Shown: positions 28,511 to 38,282 of the stretch, piece after piece
Layout: each line of letters starts with the position of its first letter
Position numbering within the stretch: the first letter of the stretch is position 1
Origin: JANQHO01 sp965218075
Lineage (GTDB): Bacteria; Bacteroidota; Bacteroidia; Flavobacteriales; Schleiferiaceae
Assembly (NCBI GenBank): GCA_965218075.1
Contig: CBDCJZ010000003.1
Coordinates: 248,001-312,000, forward strand
DNA length: 64,000 nucleotides
Reading direction: 5' to 3'
The notes under the pieces: model-generated
Seen by the model: only the letters and a program-made list of their open reading frames with translations
What the model was told of the DNA's origin: nothing
Database searches by the model: none
Translations under genes and position numbers: made by a program

Positions 28511-29731
28511 CTAAAACCAAAAATTAATCCTTTTCATATCCTCCCAAAAGCTTTGATAGCTTTTCTCTACCACTTCAGGATTGTGAATAACAATAGGAAA
28601 AAGTAATGCCAATGCGGTCAAAGACATAGCCATCCGATGATCGTTATAGGTATCAAAAACTACTTCTTCCAATCGTCGAATTCCTTTATGGATTTTTAAG
28701 TAATCTTTCCCTGTTTCAATAACTGCTCCCGTTTTTTCTAATTCGTTTTTTAGAGCAATTAAACGATCAGTTTCTTTAATCTTTAAAGTTTTCAAGCCGG
28801 AAATATGAGAAGGAATGTTTTTAGCGACCAGAGCTACTGCTAAAGCTTGTACCAAGTCAGGGTTGTGGATTAGATTGATCTTAAATTCTTCGGGTAAATC
28901 TACCTCTCTTTTTCGCAATCGAAATCCAGAGCCTATAAAATGGGATTCTACCCCCAGAGGTTTAAAAAGCTCGGCTACAAAAGCGTCACCCTGTAAACTG
29001 TGTTGTTTAAACCCCGGCAAGTATATTTCGGCTTTTCGGGCTAATAAAGCCATACTAAACCAATAAGAAGCCGCACTCCAGTCGGGCTCCACTACAAATA
29101 ATTCGGGAGTTTCAGGAACAAAGGGTTCAACCATTAATCTATTCCGATCCATCTTTACCTTAAAACTAAGCCTACGCATAAGATTAGCAGTAAGGTAAGT
29201 GTAAGGAGTTGAAACAGACAAACCTCTTAATATAATTTCCAATCCCCCTTGCAAGCTCGGGGCAATTAACATTAAAGCAGTAATATATTGGCTGCTGACA
29301 CTATCCTCAATTTCGACGGTATTACCCTGCAGTTTTTTTCCTATAATTTCTAAAGGAGGAAAACCTTCTTCTTCAAGGTAATTAATTTCAGCTCCTAACT
29401 GCCTTAGTGCGTCTACCAAAATCCCGATAGGCCTTTTGTACATGCTCTTACTCCCCTTGAGCAAAGTTTTCTTTTTATCTTGAATTGCTAAAAAAGCCGT
29501 AAGAAAACGCATAGCCGTTCCGGCATCTCCGACGTTAATTACATCAGAATTATCAGCCAAAGCTTGCTGTAAGATTTGGGTATCACGACTATTAGAAACG
29601 TTGAGAATCCTTAGCTTTGGGAAATGAAGCTGTTTAAGTATCAACAGACGATTGGTCTCGCTCTTACTACCGGGTATATTTATTCTCCCGATTATTTTTC
29701 CCGTAGGATGAGATAATCTTACAGAAGACAT
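28511..29731 (-). CDS. aroA: 3-phosphoshikimate 1-carboxyvinyltransferase (EPSP synthase)
   Basis: This 406-residue enzyme joins PEP to shikimate-3-phosphate in chorismate synthesis. Visible motifs are GSKSETNR near the N-terminus, VGDAGTAMRFLTAFLA (the active-site GTAMR block), KETDR and TYNDHRMAMSL near the C-terminus. Length is slightly short of the typical 425-430 but covers both globular domains. It starts immediately after the aroB stop, forming a two-gene shikimate operon. Confidence 0.95.
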   Translation of the reverse strand: MSSVRLSHPTGKIIGRINIPGSKSETNRLLILKQLHFPKLRILNVSNSRDTQILQQALADNSDVINVGDAGTAMRFLTAFLAIQDKKKTLLKGSKSMYKRPIGILVDALRQLGAEINYLEEEGFPPLEIIGKKLQGNTVEIEDSVSSQYITALMLIAPSLQGGLEIILRGLSVSTPYTYLTANLMRRLSFKVKMDRNRLMVEPFVPETPELFVVEPDWSAASYWFSMALLARKAEIYLPGFKQHSLQGDAFVAELFKPLGVESHFIGSGFRLRKREVDLPEEFKINLIHNPDLVQALAVALVAKNIPSHISGLKTLKIKETDRLIALKNELEKTGAVIETGKDYLKIHKGIRRLEEVVFDTYNDHRMAMSLTALALLFPIVIHNPEVVEKSYQSFWEDMKRINFWF

Positions 29732-30787
29732 CTACAGGGAAACAAGGTAATTTAAAGCTTCCAAAACATCCTTTTCACTTACTTTGATATCATGTTTAGC
29801 CTTTCCAGGTTTTTCAATCAGGCTAAAGTGAAGTACTCCTTTAAAATTTTTTTTATCTTTTTTAATAGTCAGAAGTATATGCTTGGGTTTTCCTTCCATT
29901 TTCACTTTGGGGTAAATATTTCTTAACTGCCCGATTATTTCTCTTGACTGTTTTTCCTCCATACCTAAGTATTTTTCAGAGAGATAAAGCTCAGCGATCA
30001 TACCTAAAATAACAGCTTCCCCGTGTAGGAGTAGTTTCCCTTCTCTCATAGAAGCCGTTTCCAAAGCATGGCCTATGGTATGCCCGAAGTTGAGAACTTT
30101 GCGTAAATCGTTTTCTTTAAAATCGAATTCCACCACTTCTCTTTTGATTTCAACAGATTTCCGTATTTGTTCTTTAGTTGGCAACTGCTCGTTAAGGTCA
30201 TAAATCAGAAGTTCCTGTAGATAAGCTTCATCTTTGATCAATCCATGCTTGAGCATTTCTGCAAAACCGGAATACAGTTCCCGCTGAGGAAGGGTTTCTA
30301 AAAAATCAGGGATAATGCCAGTAAATTTAGGTTCTATAAAAAGCCCTATTTGATTTTTAATGCCGTTCAAATTAATACTGTTTTTACCACCTACTGAAGC
30401 ATCTACCATTGCCAAAAGTGAAGTAGGGAAATTCACAAAGCCAATGCCTCGCATGTAAGTTCCTGCCAACATACCGCCTAAATCGCTTACCATGCCACCC
30501 CCCACATTGACCAAAAGAGAATGGCGGTCAGCTCCCGATTTTGACATAGCAAGCCAGAGTTGTGCTAAAACTTCTGGTGATTTACTGCTCTCACCTTCCT
30601 TTACTTGCAAGATTTCCCGTTCTCCTAATTTCGGTAGCTGCTGTAAAAGAGGAGTAAGACAAAATTTGCGTGTATTCCCATCCACTAGAAGGAATACTTT
30701 AGACCATGACTTATTTAAAAATGTTATTAGTTGATCAATAGCTTCATCATCATAATAAATAGACTGGCTATTATGTGCCTGGTACAT
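29732..30787 (-). CDS. aroB: 3-dehydroquinate synthase
   Basis: This 351-residue enzyme catalyses the second shikimate step using NAD and a divalent metal. NVGGGMVSDLGGMLAGTYMRGI carries the NAD loop, SVGGKNSINL the substrate site, and NFGHTIGHALE plus HGEAVILG the metal-binding histidines. It is intact and lies directly upstream of aroA. It is divergent from the proline dehydrogenase gene across an 84-bp gap that must hold both promoters. Confidence 0.96.
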   Translation of the reverse strand: MYQAHNSQSIYYDDEAIDQLITFLNKSWSKVFLLVDGNTRKFCLTPLLQQLPKLGEREILQVKEGESSKSPEVLAQLWLAMSKSGADRHSLLVNVGGGMVSDLGGMLAGTYMRGIGFVNFPTSLLAMVDASVGGKNSINLNGIKNQIGLFIEPKFTGIIPDFLETLPQRELYSGFAEMLKHGLIKDEAYLQELLIYDLNEQLPTKEQIRKSVEIKREVVEFDFKENDLRKVLNFGHTIGHALETASMREGKLLLHGEAVILGMIAELYLSEKYLGMEEKQSREIIGQLRNIYPKVKMEGKPKHILLTIKKDKKNFKGVLHFSLIEKPGKAKHDIKVSEKDVLEALNYLVSL

Positions 30788-30871
30788 TCTTATAAATTTT
30801 TACCAAACTAAGCTAATTAAACCCAAAAGGATTCTTTGGCTTCTCTTACTTTTGACTGTTGATTTTTAGAT

Positions 30872-32044
30872 GTGAGTATGGTAGATTTTGACAATACTAA
30901 AACTGCATTTATCACCAAGAGTAATGCTCAGTTGCAAAAAGCACATTGGCTATTCAGGTTACTAGCCAGCAAGAGATTGATTAACCTGGGGAGATTATTT
31001 ACTATGCTTGCCATTAAGATGAAGTTGCCTATTAAAGGCATTGTCAAAAAAATGATCTACGAGCAATTTGTGGGAGGTGAGACCATAGAAGATTGCGCCC
31101 GCATTATTTCCCAACTAAGCAGACATAATATCAATTGTCTGTTGAGTTATTCCGTAGAGGGAAAAGAGGTAGAAGCCGATTTTAATAATACCAAGGAAAA
31201 AGTCATTCAAACGATCAACTTCGGAGCGACAACAGAAAATGTTCCTTTTGCTGTTTTTAAAGTTACCGGAATTGTCCGATTTGGGCTGATGGAAAAGATC
31301 AGTATGGGAAAAGCCTTAACAAAGGAGGAAAATGAAGAGTGGAATAAGGCTAAGGAAAGAGCGAAATCTATTTGCCAACACGCTTATAAAAATGGTCTCA
31401 GCATTCTGATTGATGCTGAAGAAAGCTGGATACAGACTGTTATTGACAGTTTAGCAGAAGAAATGATGCAACATTTTAATAAGGAAAAAGTGGTGGTATA
31501 CAACACTCTACAAATGTACCGGGTAGATCGCATGGATTACTTAAAAGAGATTTGCCGGAAAGCTTTCGACAATAACTACTACTTAGGTATAAAATTGGTG
31601 CGGGGAGCTTATATGGAAAAGGAAAGAGCTCGCGCTAGAGAAATGGGATATCCCTCCCCCATACAGGTCAACAAAGCCGCTAGTGATTGTGATTACAATG
31701 CTGCAGTAGAGTTTATAGTTGAAAACATTGAAAATATGGGCTTGCTAGCTGGCAGTCATAATGAAGACAGCGCTAAAAATCTGGTCCAGCTTATTGAAAA
31801 GCACAATTTAACCTGCGATAATCTGCGCATATGGTTTAGCCAGCTATATGGCATGAGTGATAATCTTTCCTTTAACCTGGCTAAAGAAGGTTATAATGTG
31901 GTAAAATACTTACCCTTTGGCCCTATCATAGAAACTTTGCCTTATCTTATTCGAAGAGCGGAAGAAAATACGTCAGTTACAGACCAAACCAATAGGGAAC
32001 TTGCTTTGATTGAAACGGAATTAAAACGAAGAGGAATTAATTAG
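30872..32044 (+). CDS. Proline dehydrogenase
   Basis: This 390-residue monofunctional enzyme oxidises proline to pyrroline-5-carboxylate with FAD and passes electrons to quinone. The barrel motifs are present: LIDAEESW, YNTLQMYR, LGIKLVRGAYMEKERARA, LAGSHNEDSAK, QLYGMSDN and LPYLIRRAEENTSV. No P5C dehydrogenase domain is attached. ATG 30872 gives the usual N-terminus. It is divergent from aroB. Confidence 0.95.
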   Translation: MSMVDFDNTKTAFITKSNAQLQKAHWLFRLLASKRLINLGRLFTMLAIKMKLPIKGIVKKMIYEQFVGGETIEDCARIISQLSRHNINCLLSYSVEGKEVEADFNNTKEKVIQTINFGATTENVPFAVFKVTGIVRFGLMEKISMGKALTKEENEEWNKAKERAKSICQHAYKNGLSILIDAEESWIQTVIDSLAEEMMQHFNKEKVVVYNTLQMYRVDRMDYLKEICRKAFDNNYYLGIKLVRGAYMEKERARAREMGYPSPIQVNKAASDCDYNAAVEFIVENIENMGLLAGSHNEDSAKNLVQLIEKHNLTCDNLRIWFSQLYGMSDNLSFNLAKEGYNVVKYLPFGPIIETLPYLIRRAEENTSVTDQTNRELALIETELKRRGIN

Positions 32045-32120
32045 GCCTATTTTTCTGGACGTTATAATTCGAGCACAATACAGAGTCAAACAACGGATCC
32101 GTATGTGAAATGATAGGTTT

Positions 32121-32501
32121 TTATTCCGAAAACCTCTCCACCTCCTGTACAGTGGCCTTATTAGTACAATTCTCAACTAAAGCTTTAAAACGCTTTTTAT
32201 CTTTAGACTGAAAACTGATCCAATAAGTCTTACAAGAATCTTTCTTGGTGTCACTTTCCTCAAAATGTACTTTACCATTCAACAGCATTTGATTGATATC
32301 AGCTGTATACAGATTTAGTTTTCGCATTTGATTTTCAGTTGTAGCCGGAACTATTAGTTCTTTTTTTTTCAAATTATAAAGAACTCTGTCATTAGGGAAA
32401 TAGCTACATTGAATGTTGCGATCGCCAAAAATGAACATTACCAAAATTAACCCAATTCCTACCCCGCCCAGATAGTATGATAGTTTCTTCCAAAATCTCA
32501 T
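32121..32501 (-). CDS. Small membrane-anchored protein of unknown function
   Basis: This 126-residue protein has one membrane helix at 9-26 (LGGVGIGLILVMFIFG) followed by a soluble domain. Features include CSYFPNDRVLYNLKKK and an exposed Cys in DSCKTYWI. I recognise it as a type often found beside tsaE in Bacteroidota but cannot name the family with certainty. It is probably the third gene of the porX-tsaE transcription unit (58 bases after tsaE). Confidence 0.7.
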   Translation of the reverse strand: MRFWKKLSYYLGGVGIGLILVMFIFGDRNIQCSYFPNDRVLYNLKKKELIVPATTENQMRKLNLYTADINQMLLNGKVHFEESDTKKDSCKTYWISFQSKDKKRFKALVENCTNKATVQEVERFSE

Positions 32502-32559
32502 TCAATACTCCTTACTTCCAACATTAAATCCATGGATGAAAAAGTGCAAGGATTCGAAT

Positions 32560-32988
32560 TTACTCATCCGTGGCTCCTCTTAGTTCTATTATACGTTCCC
32601 CATTTTCTCTTACGTCAATTTTTACGATATCGAAATCAGTGAATAATAAATTACTGATTTTTTCAGGCCATTCTATAAAACAATAATGACCTGAACTTAA
32701 ATATTCTTCCAAACCAATATCCAAGGCCTCCATTTCATTTCTAATACGATAGAAATCAAAGTGATATACCAGAGCTCGTAAAGTTGCATATTCATTGACC
32801 AAAGAAAAGGTGGGGCTGCTTACTTCATCATTTACTCCCAAAGCTCTGCACGTAGCTTTAATGAGAGTAGTTTTGCCAGCTCCCATTGCCCCTTTAAACA
32901 AGATTACTTTCTGGTTAAAAGCTTTTAAAAGTTTTTTGGCTATTTCCTCTAAGCTTTCGGGACAAGCAGCGGTAAATATCAGTGCCAT
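32560..32988 (-). CDS. tsaE: tRNA threonylcarbamoyladenosine biosynthesis ATPase TsaE
   Basis: This 142-residue protein has Walker A GAMGAGKTT near 34-42, SSPTFSLVNEY (the conserved switch) and HFDFYRI followed by a Walker-B-like LDIGLEEYL and CFIEWPE. It hydrolyses ATP to reset the TsaBD complex that makes t6A37 in ANN-decoding tRNAs. It lies 16 bases after porX, a gene order I know from other Bacteroidota. Confidence 0.95.
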   Translation of the reverse strand: MALIFTAACPESLEEIAKKLLKAFNQKVILFKGAMGAGKTTLIKATCRALGVNDEVSSPTFSLVNEYATLRALVYHFDFYRIRNEMEALDIGLEEYLSSGHYCFIEWPEKISNLLFTDFDIVKIDVRENGERIIELRGATDE

Positions 32989-33004
32989 CTCGCAAAAAAT
33001 AGTA

Positions 33005-34561
33005 TTAGCTTTTAGGTATCAAAGTAACAAAGGGTATGATCATTTCTTCTAGCGAAATGCTCCCATGCTGATATGTATTATGATAGTATCTTACATATTG
33101 ATTGAAATTATTGGGATAAGCAAAAAACAAGTTTTCGCGAGCAAATACATATACTGAATTGATATTGGGTTTTGATAAATAAACGTTTCTGGGATTTTTG
33201 ATCTCGTAAACATCTTTAGCTCTATAAGACATACCACGCCCTACTTTATAACGAATATTGGTATTTACGTTTCTATGGCCAATCAGCTTAGTAGGTTCAG
33301 TTACATTAATAGTTCCATGATCTGTAGTAATAATCACTTTTATATTCTTATCAGACAGTATTTTCAGCATATCCAGCACGGGAGAGTTCTGAAACCAGCT
33401 CAGAGTAAGGGAACGATATGCTTTATCATTATCTGTCAGTTCACGGATAAGTTTCGTATCGGTTCTAGCATGTGAAAGCATGTCAACAAAGTTGTAAACA
33501 ACAGCGTTGAAATCGTTTATGAGTAAATCAAAAACATTATCAACCAGCTTTTTACCAAAGGCATGATTGGTAACTTTATGATAGGAGAATCTCAAGTCTT
33601 TTTTCCCCAGTCGTTGTAACTGATCTGCTAGAAAATCTTGCTCATAAAGGTTTTTACCTTCATCATCTGTATCACTTATCCACTTATCAGGCATTCGATT
33701 TTGAATCTCAGATGGCATTAAACCAGCAAACAAAGCATTACGGGCATACTGAGTGGCAGTAGGTAGGATGCTAAAGTAAGTCTCTTCATTTTTCACTTGA
33801 AAATAGTCCAATAAAACAGATTGAATAATTTTCCATTGATCGTAACGAAGATTGTCGATTACGATAAAAAATAGTTTCTGACCTTCATTTATTTGGGGGT
33901 ATACCCACTTTTTAAACAAGGTGTGCGACATTACAGGAGCACCCTCATCTATATGCAGCCAATTTTCGTAGTTTCTTTCAATGAATTTGAAAAATTGAGA
34001 GTTAGCCTCTTTTTTTTGATTTTGCAGTATTTCGTTTAAGCTTTTTTCTTCTAATTTATCTAGTTCTAGTTCCCAATAAACTAAACGCTTATACATGCTC
34101 TTCCATCCTTCCACATCATTTATCGTAGCTAGATCTGTTGCTATCTGACGAAATTCTTCTCGGTAATTATTAATTGTTTTTTCACTTACTAAACGCTTGA
34201 CATCCAGGTTCTTTTTAATGACTAATAAAATCTGTTTAGGGTTTACCGGTTTTATGAGATAATCTGATATCTGTGAACCTATAGCATCATCCATTATACT
34301 TTCTTCTTCACTTTTAGTAATCATCACCACAGGTAAAGCTGGTCGTAAAGTCTTCATTACTTTGAGTGTTTCCAATCCGTCTATACCTGGCATGTTTTCA
34401 TCGAGAAGCACCAAATCGTAATGTTTTTCTTCCACCATTTCCAAAGCCTCGCTACCACTGCCAACGGTATCTACTTTGTATCCTTTTTCATTGAGAAATA
34501 TGATATGAGATTTTAATAGGTCGATCTCGTCATCAACCCAAAGAATTTGAACATTGTCCAT
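33005..34561 (-). CDS. porX: T9SS regulator PorX (receiver plus PglZ domain)
   Basis: The 518-residue protein has a CheY-like receiver (1-120) with phospho-acceptor D54 in LVLLDENMPG and the active-site Asp pair at 10-11. A helical linker is followed by a PglZ/alkaline-phosphatase-fold effector domain from about 200, with FFIVIDNLRYDQW and TTDHGTINVTEP holding putative metal ligands. PorX controls T9SS gene expression and activity together with the kinase PorY and an ECF sigma factor; neither is in this window. The T9SS cargo proteins at 0.4-3.9 kb and 55.6-56.8 kb fit with an active system. Confidence 0.95.
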   Translation of the reverse strand: MDNVQILWVDDEIDLLKSHIIFLNEKGYKVDTVGSGSEALEMVEEKHYDLVLLDENMPGIDGLETLKVMKTLRPALPVVMITKSEEESIMDDAIGSQISDYLIKPVNPKQILLVIKKNLDVKRLVSEKTINNYREEFRQIATDLATINDVEGWKSMYKRLVYWELELDKLEEKSLNEILQNQKKEANSQFFKFIERNYENWLHIDEGAPVMSHTLFKKWVYPQINEGQKLFFIVIDNLRYDQWKIIQSVLLDYFQVKNEETYFSILPTATQYARNALFAGLMPSEIQNRMPDKWISDTDDEGKNLYEQDFLADQLQRLGKKDLRFSYHKVTNHAFGKKLVDNVFDLLINDFNAVVYNFVDMLSHARTDTKLIRELTDNDKAYRSLTLSWFQNSPVLDMLKILSDKNIKVIITTDHGTINVTEPTKLIGHRNVNTNIRYKVGRGMSYRAKDVYEIKNPRNVYLSKPNINSVYVFARENLFFAYPNNFNQYVRYYHNTYQHGSISLEEMIIPFVTLIPKS

Positions 34562-34611
34562 ACTTTTCTCGATTTTTAAATTTCCTGAAACAATTATACC
34601 ACAACAATTTG

Positions 34612-35520
34612 AACTCTACTAACAAGTTCAAGACATTAAACGATCTTACCTACGGCTTCATTACTATTTCTGATGAATTAATTTTTGACTTAGTAGAACA
34701 TCCTTATTTTCAGCGATTGTGCTGGATCTCTCAATTGGGCTTAACCTACTAAAGATCATGAAATTACCCTAGTTGAGAAAGAAATGGTTTTGATAGCTAT
34801 ACTGTTGCATCACATCGAGCATGGACCCTTTTCTCACGTATTAGAAAACTCCATTATTTCAAGTATCAGGCGTGAAAATCTCTCTCTGAAATATAATAAA
34901 AGTACTAAATGCTGAATTTAGTGAAAACCTGGGCATAGCTATTGGGATTTTTCAAAATCTATATCACAAGAAGTTTCTGCATCAACTGATTAGTAGTCAA
35001 CTGGATATGGATTGCTTAGGCTATCTGTGAAGAGACAGCTTTTATACGGGACTTAGTGAGGGTCAGGTTAATACTGAAAGAGTAATATCCATGCTCAATG
35101 TAGCAATTGGCAGGTGTATTTACATGAACCCGTTTTAAGTGCAGAACATTTGCTCATTAAAATACTAGAGAGAGCAAAGGAAATTTATACTAACAGTTTG
35201 CCAATTCCCAGCCGTCTTAAAACTTTTTTAAGTGATGATTTGTTCGGGGATTATTCCGTTTTGCTGAAACATTATGCTCTCTAATTGGATGATCACGATA
35301 TAATAATTAGCTATAAAGAAATGGGCTAAAATCGAGGATAAAATCCTAGCTTGCGTTGTCGTAAATTACTCAATTCGCAAGCTCTTAGGTATTAAAAGCT
35401 AGTGATGAGTTTGTTTCAGCTCAATGGCTAAGGCAAATTTTGCGTAAAATCACTAAGGCTTATAAACTTAAACTCAAAATGAGGTCAGATATTTTGTATT
35501 TTAAGAAACGCTTATGGTAG
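34612..35520 (+). pseudogene. Broken HD-superfamily phosphohydrolase
   Basis: The plus strand shows pieces in order. First comes NDLTYGFITISDELIFDLVE with HPYFQRLCWISQLGL, then a stop; next LLHHIEHGPFSHVLENSI, the HD metal site (HH...H); then GQVNTERVISMLNV and HEPVLSAEHLLIKILERAKE-like sequence. These match the dGTPase-like HD phosphohydrolases of Bacteroidota. Several stops and frame changes, and the lack of an ATG, rule out a working gene. It lies upstream of mvaD in the same orientation. Confidence 0.85.
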
Positions 35521-35779
35521 TTTATGAAGTAAGATCAATCTATTACCGAGATGGTACAACTCGGGGTATGACACAGACTCCAAACCAATTAAATGTTTCA
35601 TCATTGGCAAAGCCAGTTGTAAAGTACTTTCTATCTTTCTCTAAAAGAGTGTTTAATGTAAGGTGAAACTCAATAAAAATAGTCCCTTAAACTACCCATA
35701 ACCCAAAACAATATTATGGATATTTAGATCCAGTTTAAACTTGGAGTTATCAATAACATAAAGAGAAAGATTTAGACCC

Positions 35780-36817
35780 TTGAGTTTAACTTCCAAATGG
35801 CTCAGCCCTTCTAATATTGCCTTGATTAAATACTGGGGCAAATACGAAAACCAGATACCTGCTAATCCCAGTTTGAGTTTTACGCTAGACAAATGCCATA
35901 CTGAAACTTCTGTGACGGCAAGGAATAGAGATTCCACAGATCGTTTCAGCTTTGAAGTTTTTTTAGATGGAAGAGCACAATTTGAATTTAAAAATAAAAT
36001 TGAGAAACTCTTTATTCGTGTAGAAGATGATGCTTCCTTTTTAAAAGAAAAGCATCTAGAAATCCGCACCATCAATTCCTTCCCCCATAATAGCGGCATT
36101 GCTTCCAGTGCCTCGGGCATGAGTGCCTTAGCTCTTTGCCTGCTCAGCCTCAAAGAAAAAATTACTGGTGAAAAAGAAAAAAATTTCTATCGAAAAGCTA
36201 GTGAATGGGCTCGCTTGGGTTCTGGTAGTGCAAGTCGCTCTGTTTATGGTGGCATTGTAGAGTGGGGCCAGGATGAAAACACTAGCTATAGCAGCAACCG
36301 TTGGGCCATCCCTTATGATGGCAAAGTAGATCCTGTTTTCGAGACCTTTCGAGATACAGTACTCCTAGTGGAAAGAGGTTTTAAAAAAGTACCTAGTACT
36401 GTGGGACATGGTCTTATGAAAGAACATCCTTATGCCTACATCCGATTTAAACAAGCTCGTGATAATCTTAAGGGCTTATATCGGGCTTTGGAAAAAGGAG
36501 ATTTAGAACAATTTGGCAGAATAGTAGAAGGTGAAGCTCTTACCTTACATGCTATGATGATGACCTCATCTCCATACTACCTCTTAATAAAACCGAACAC
36601 CCTACAAGTAATAGAAAAAATATGGAATTTTAGGGAAAATTCTTCCATCCCTGCCTATTTTACCTTAGATGCTGGGGCTAATGTTCATTTGCTATTTCCA
36701 CAAAGTTCAGAACAAGCTGTAAACAAGTTTATTAAGGAAGAGTTATCCCCCTTTTTACAAAACAGTAAGTACATTTGCGACTGCATTGGCAAAGGCCCCG
36801 TTAAGCTTAAGGAATAA
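35780..36817 (+). CDS. mvaD: Diphosphomevalonate decarboxylase
   Basis: Translation most likely starts at TTG 35780; an in-frame TAA lies at 35759 and no ATG lies between. The 345-residue GHMP-fold protein has SPSNIALIKYWGKYENQIP (substrate loop), FPHNSGIASSASGMSALAL (phosphate-binding loop) and GSGSASRSVYGGIVEW. It converts mevalonate diphosphate to isopentenyl diphosphate with ATP. The mevalonate kinase gene begins at the base after its stop. A weak AGAAAGA purine stretch precedes the TTG. It is the only major gene here that needs a non-ATG start. Confidence 0.92.
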   Translation: MSLTSKWLSPSNIALIKYWGKYENQIPANPSLSFTLDKCHTETSVTARNRDSTDRFSFEVFLDGRAQFEFKNKIEKLFIRVEDDASFLKEKHLEIRTINSFPHNSGIASSASGMSALALCLLSLKEKITGEKEKNFYRKASEWARLGSGSASRSVYGGIVEWGQDENTSYSSNRWAIPYDGKVDPVFETFRDTVLLVERGFKKVPSTVGHGLMKEHPYAYIRFKQARDNLKGLYRALEKGDLEQFGRIVEGEALTLHAMMMTSSPYYLLIKPNTLQVIEKIWNFRENSSIPAYFTLDAGANVHLLFPQSSEQAVNKFIKEELSPFLQNSKYICDCIGKGPVKLKE

Positions 36818-37759
36818 ATGATAAATAAAAATCCGTTATACTACGCAAAGATTCTCCTCTTTGGAGAGTACGGAATCATTAAAAACAGCATGGGGCTTTC
36901 TATTCCCTATAACTATTATCAAGGAGGTTTTAAGCAAAGTGAAAAGTTTAGTAACAAATCCAAGAAATCCAATGATAATTTAAGAAAATACCTTCAGCAC
37001 CTCAAAGAGCTACATCATTCTGGAGAAATTATTGCCCCCATTGGTCTGCGAGCTTTAGAGCAAGACCTCAATAGGGGTTTTTATTTTAACAGCAGTATTC
37101 CCGAAGGTTATGGCATAGGAAGTAGCGGGGCTCTCTGTGCAGCCATCTACAACAAATATAGCCTCCATAAAATCGACCCGGATGTAGATATAGATAAAGA
37201 TACCATCACTGAACTGAAAAATATTTTCGGACAAATGGAATCATATTTTCACGGCAAAAGCAGTGGTTTAGACCCATTGGTCTGCTATCTTAAGCTTCCA
37301 ATAGTCGTCAAGTCTAAAGACGACCTAGGAACGATAGCTATTCGTGAACCCGGCAAGGGCAAGGAGGCTATCTTTTTACTTAACAGTGGACGTCCAGGTA
37401 AAACCCATTCTATGGTATATCTCTTCATGGAAAAGATGAAGAATGAAGGTTTCCGCAACATTATAAAAGAACAGTTTGTTAAATACAATGATATCTGTAT
37501 CCGAACATTTTTAAAAGGCGATACTACATGCCTCTTTGAAAATCTAAAAAAATTGAGTTATTTAATACTGAAATATTTTACTCCTATGATACCTTTGAAC
37601 ATGCATGAGCTTTGGATAAAAGGCATAGAGACTAGTGCTTATTACCTTAAGCTTTGTGGCTCAGGTGGTGGTGGTTTTCTACTGGGTTTTGCCCCTGATT
37701 ACGACAATGCTCGCGAAATGCTAAAAAACCATCATCCTAAGCTTATTTATCGCTTCTAA
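36818..37759 (+). CDS. Mevalonate kinase-like GHMP kinase
   Basis: This 313-residue protein has YYAKILLFGEYGII at the N-terminus, GYGIGSSGALCAA (GHMP phosphate loop, near 96-108), FHGKSSGLDPLVCYL with the catalytic Asp, and C-terminal LCGSGGGGFLLGF. This set is typical of the mevalonate kinases linked to mvaD in Bacteroidota. A phosphomevalonate kinase role cannot be excluded by sequence alone. It directly abuts mvaD. The next gene downstream is a wreck resembling a prenyltransferase. Confidence 0.85.
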   Translation: MINKNPLYYAKILLFGEYGIIKNSMGLSIPYNYYQGGFKQSEKFSNKSKKSNDNLRKYLQHLKELHHSGEIIAPIGLRALEQDLNRGFYFNSSIPEGYGIGSSGALCAAIYNKYSLHKIDPDVDIDKDTITELKNIFGQMESYFHGKSSGLDPLVCYLKLPIVVKSKDDLGTIAIREPGKGKEAIFLLNSGRPGKTHSMVYLFMEKMKNEGFRNIIKEQFVKYNDICIRTFLKGDTTCLFENLKKLSYLILKYFTPMIPLNMHELWIKGIETSAYYLKLCGSGGGGFLLGFAPDYDNAREMLKNHHPKLIYRF

Positions 37760-37830
37760 ATTGAAACTCAATAAGAAAGTATAGGCTACCGCTCTATAAA
37801 TAAGTTCTCTGCCTAGCTCTCTTTAAGTAA

Positions 37831-38025
37831 GGTAGTACGGTATTTTTTCTCGCTCTAGCTCAATATTTGGCTGCAATTTTTGTGCTGAACGATCCTCAAT
37901 GGCTAAAGACTTTACTAAATTCCCATTTGCATCTGATTATTTTTGTCTCGCTATTTTATATCGCAAGAGACTACATCATCATCAATTTTTACGATATAGT
38001 ATTAGAAACTTCAAAGGTGATATAA
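37831..38025 (+). pseudogene. Remnant resembling a UbiA-family prenyltransferase
   Basis: A 64-codon open frame reads VFFLALAQYLAAIFVLND, then LIIFVSLFYIARDYIIINFY, then DIVLETSK and a stop. The pattern resembles the UbiA N-terminal half, where AAAGYIINDYYDVKIDTIN carries the first Asp-rich motif. It sits directly after mvk, where Bacteroidota often encode a UbiA-like geranylgeranyl transferase. Conserved residues are already lost. The rest of 37760-38282 shows only further short frames. Confidence 0.5.
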
Positions 38026-38282
38026 CTGTGGGCTACCCCTCCCCTACTCTTCCAGTTACTATTTTGATCTTCTCCCAGAAAAAATCATTACGCTCTGCTA
38101 GACAATCTCTTTTGTCTGGCTAATCATTGGCGGCATCTTCAACTTAAGCTCTACTTCCTTGAAAAATGGAAGACTTTCTCTCACTCTTGTGAGCTTGATT
38201 ATCAAGCTATTCCTTATTAAGGAAGAGGTCTTTGAATAACTCCTTAGTGATATTCCCTACTAAATTATATATACTACTATTC

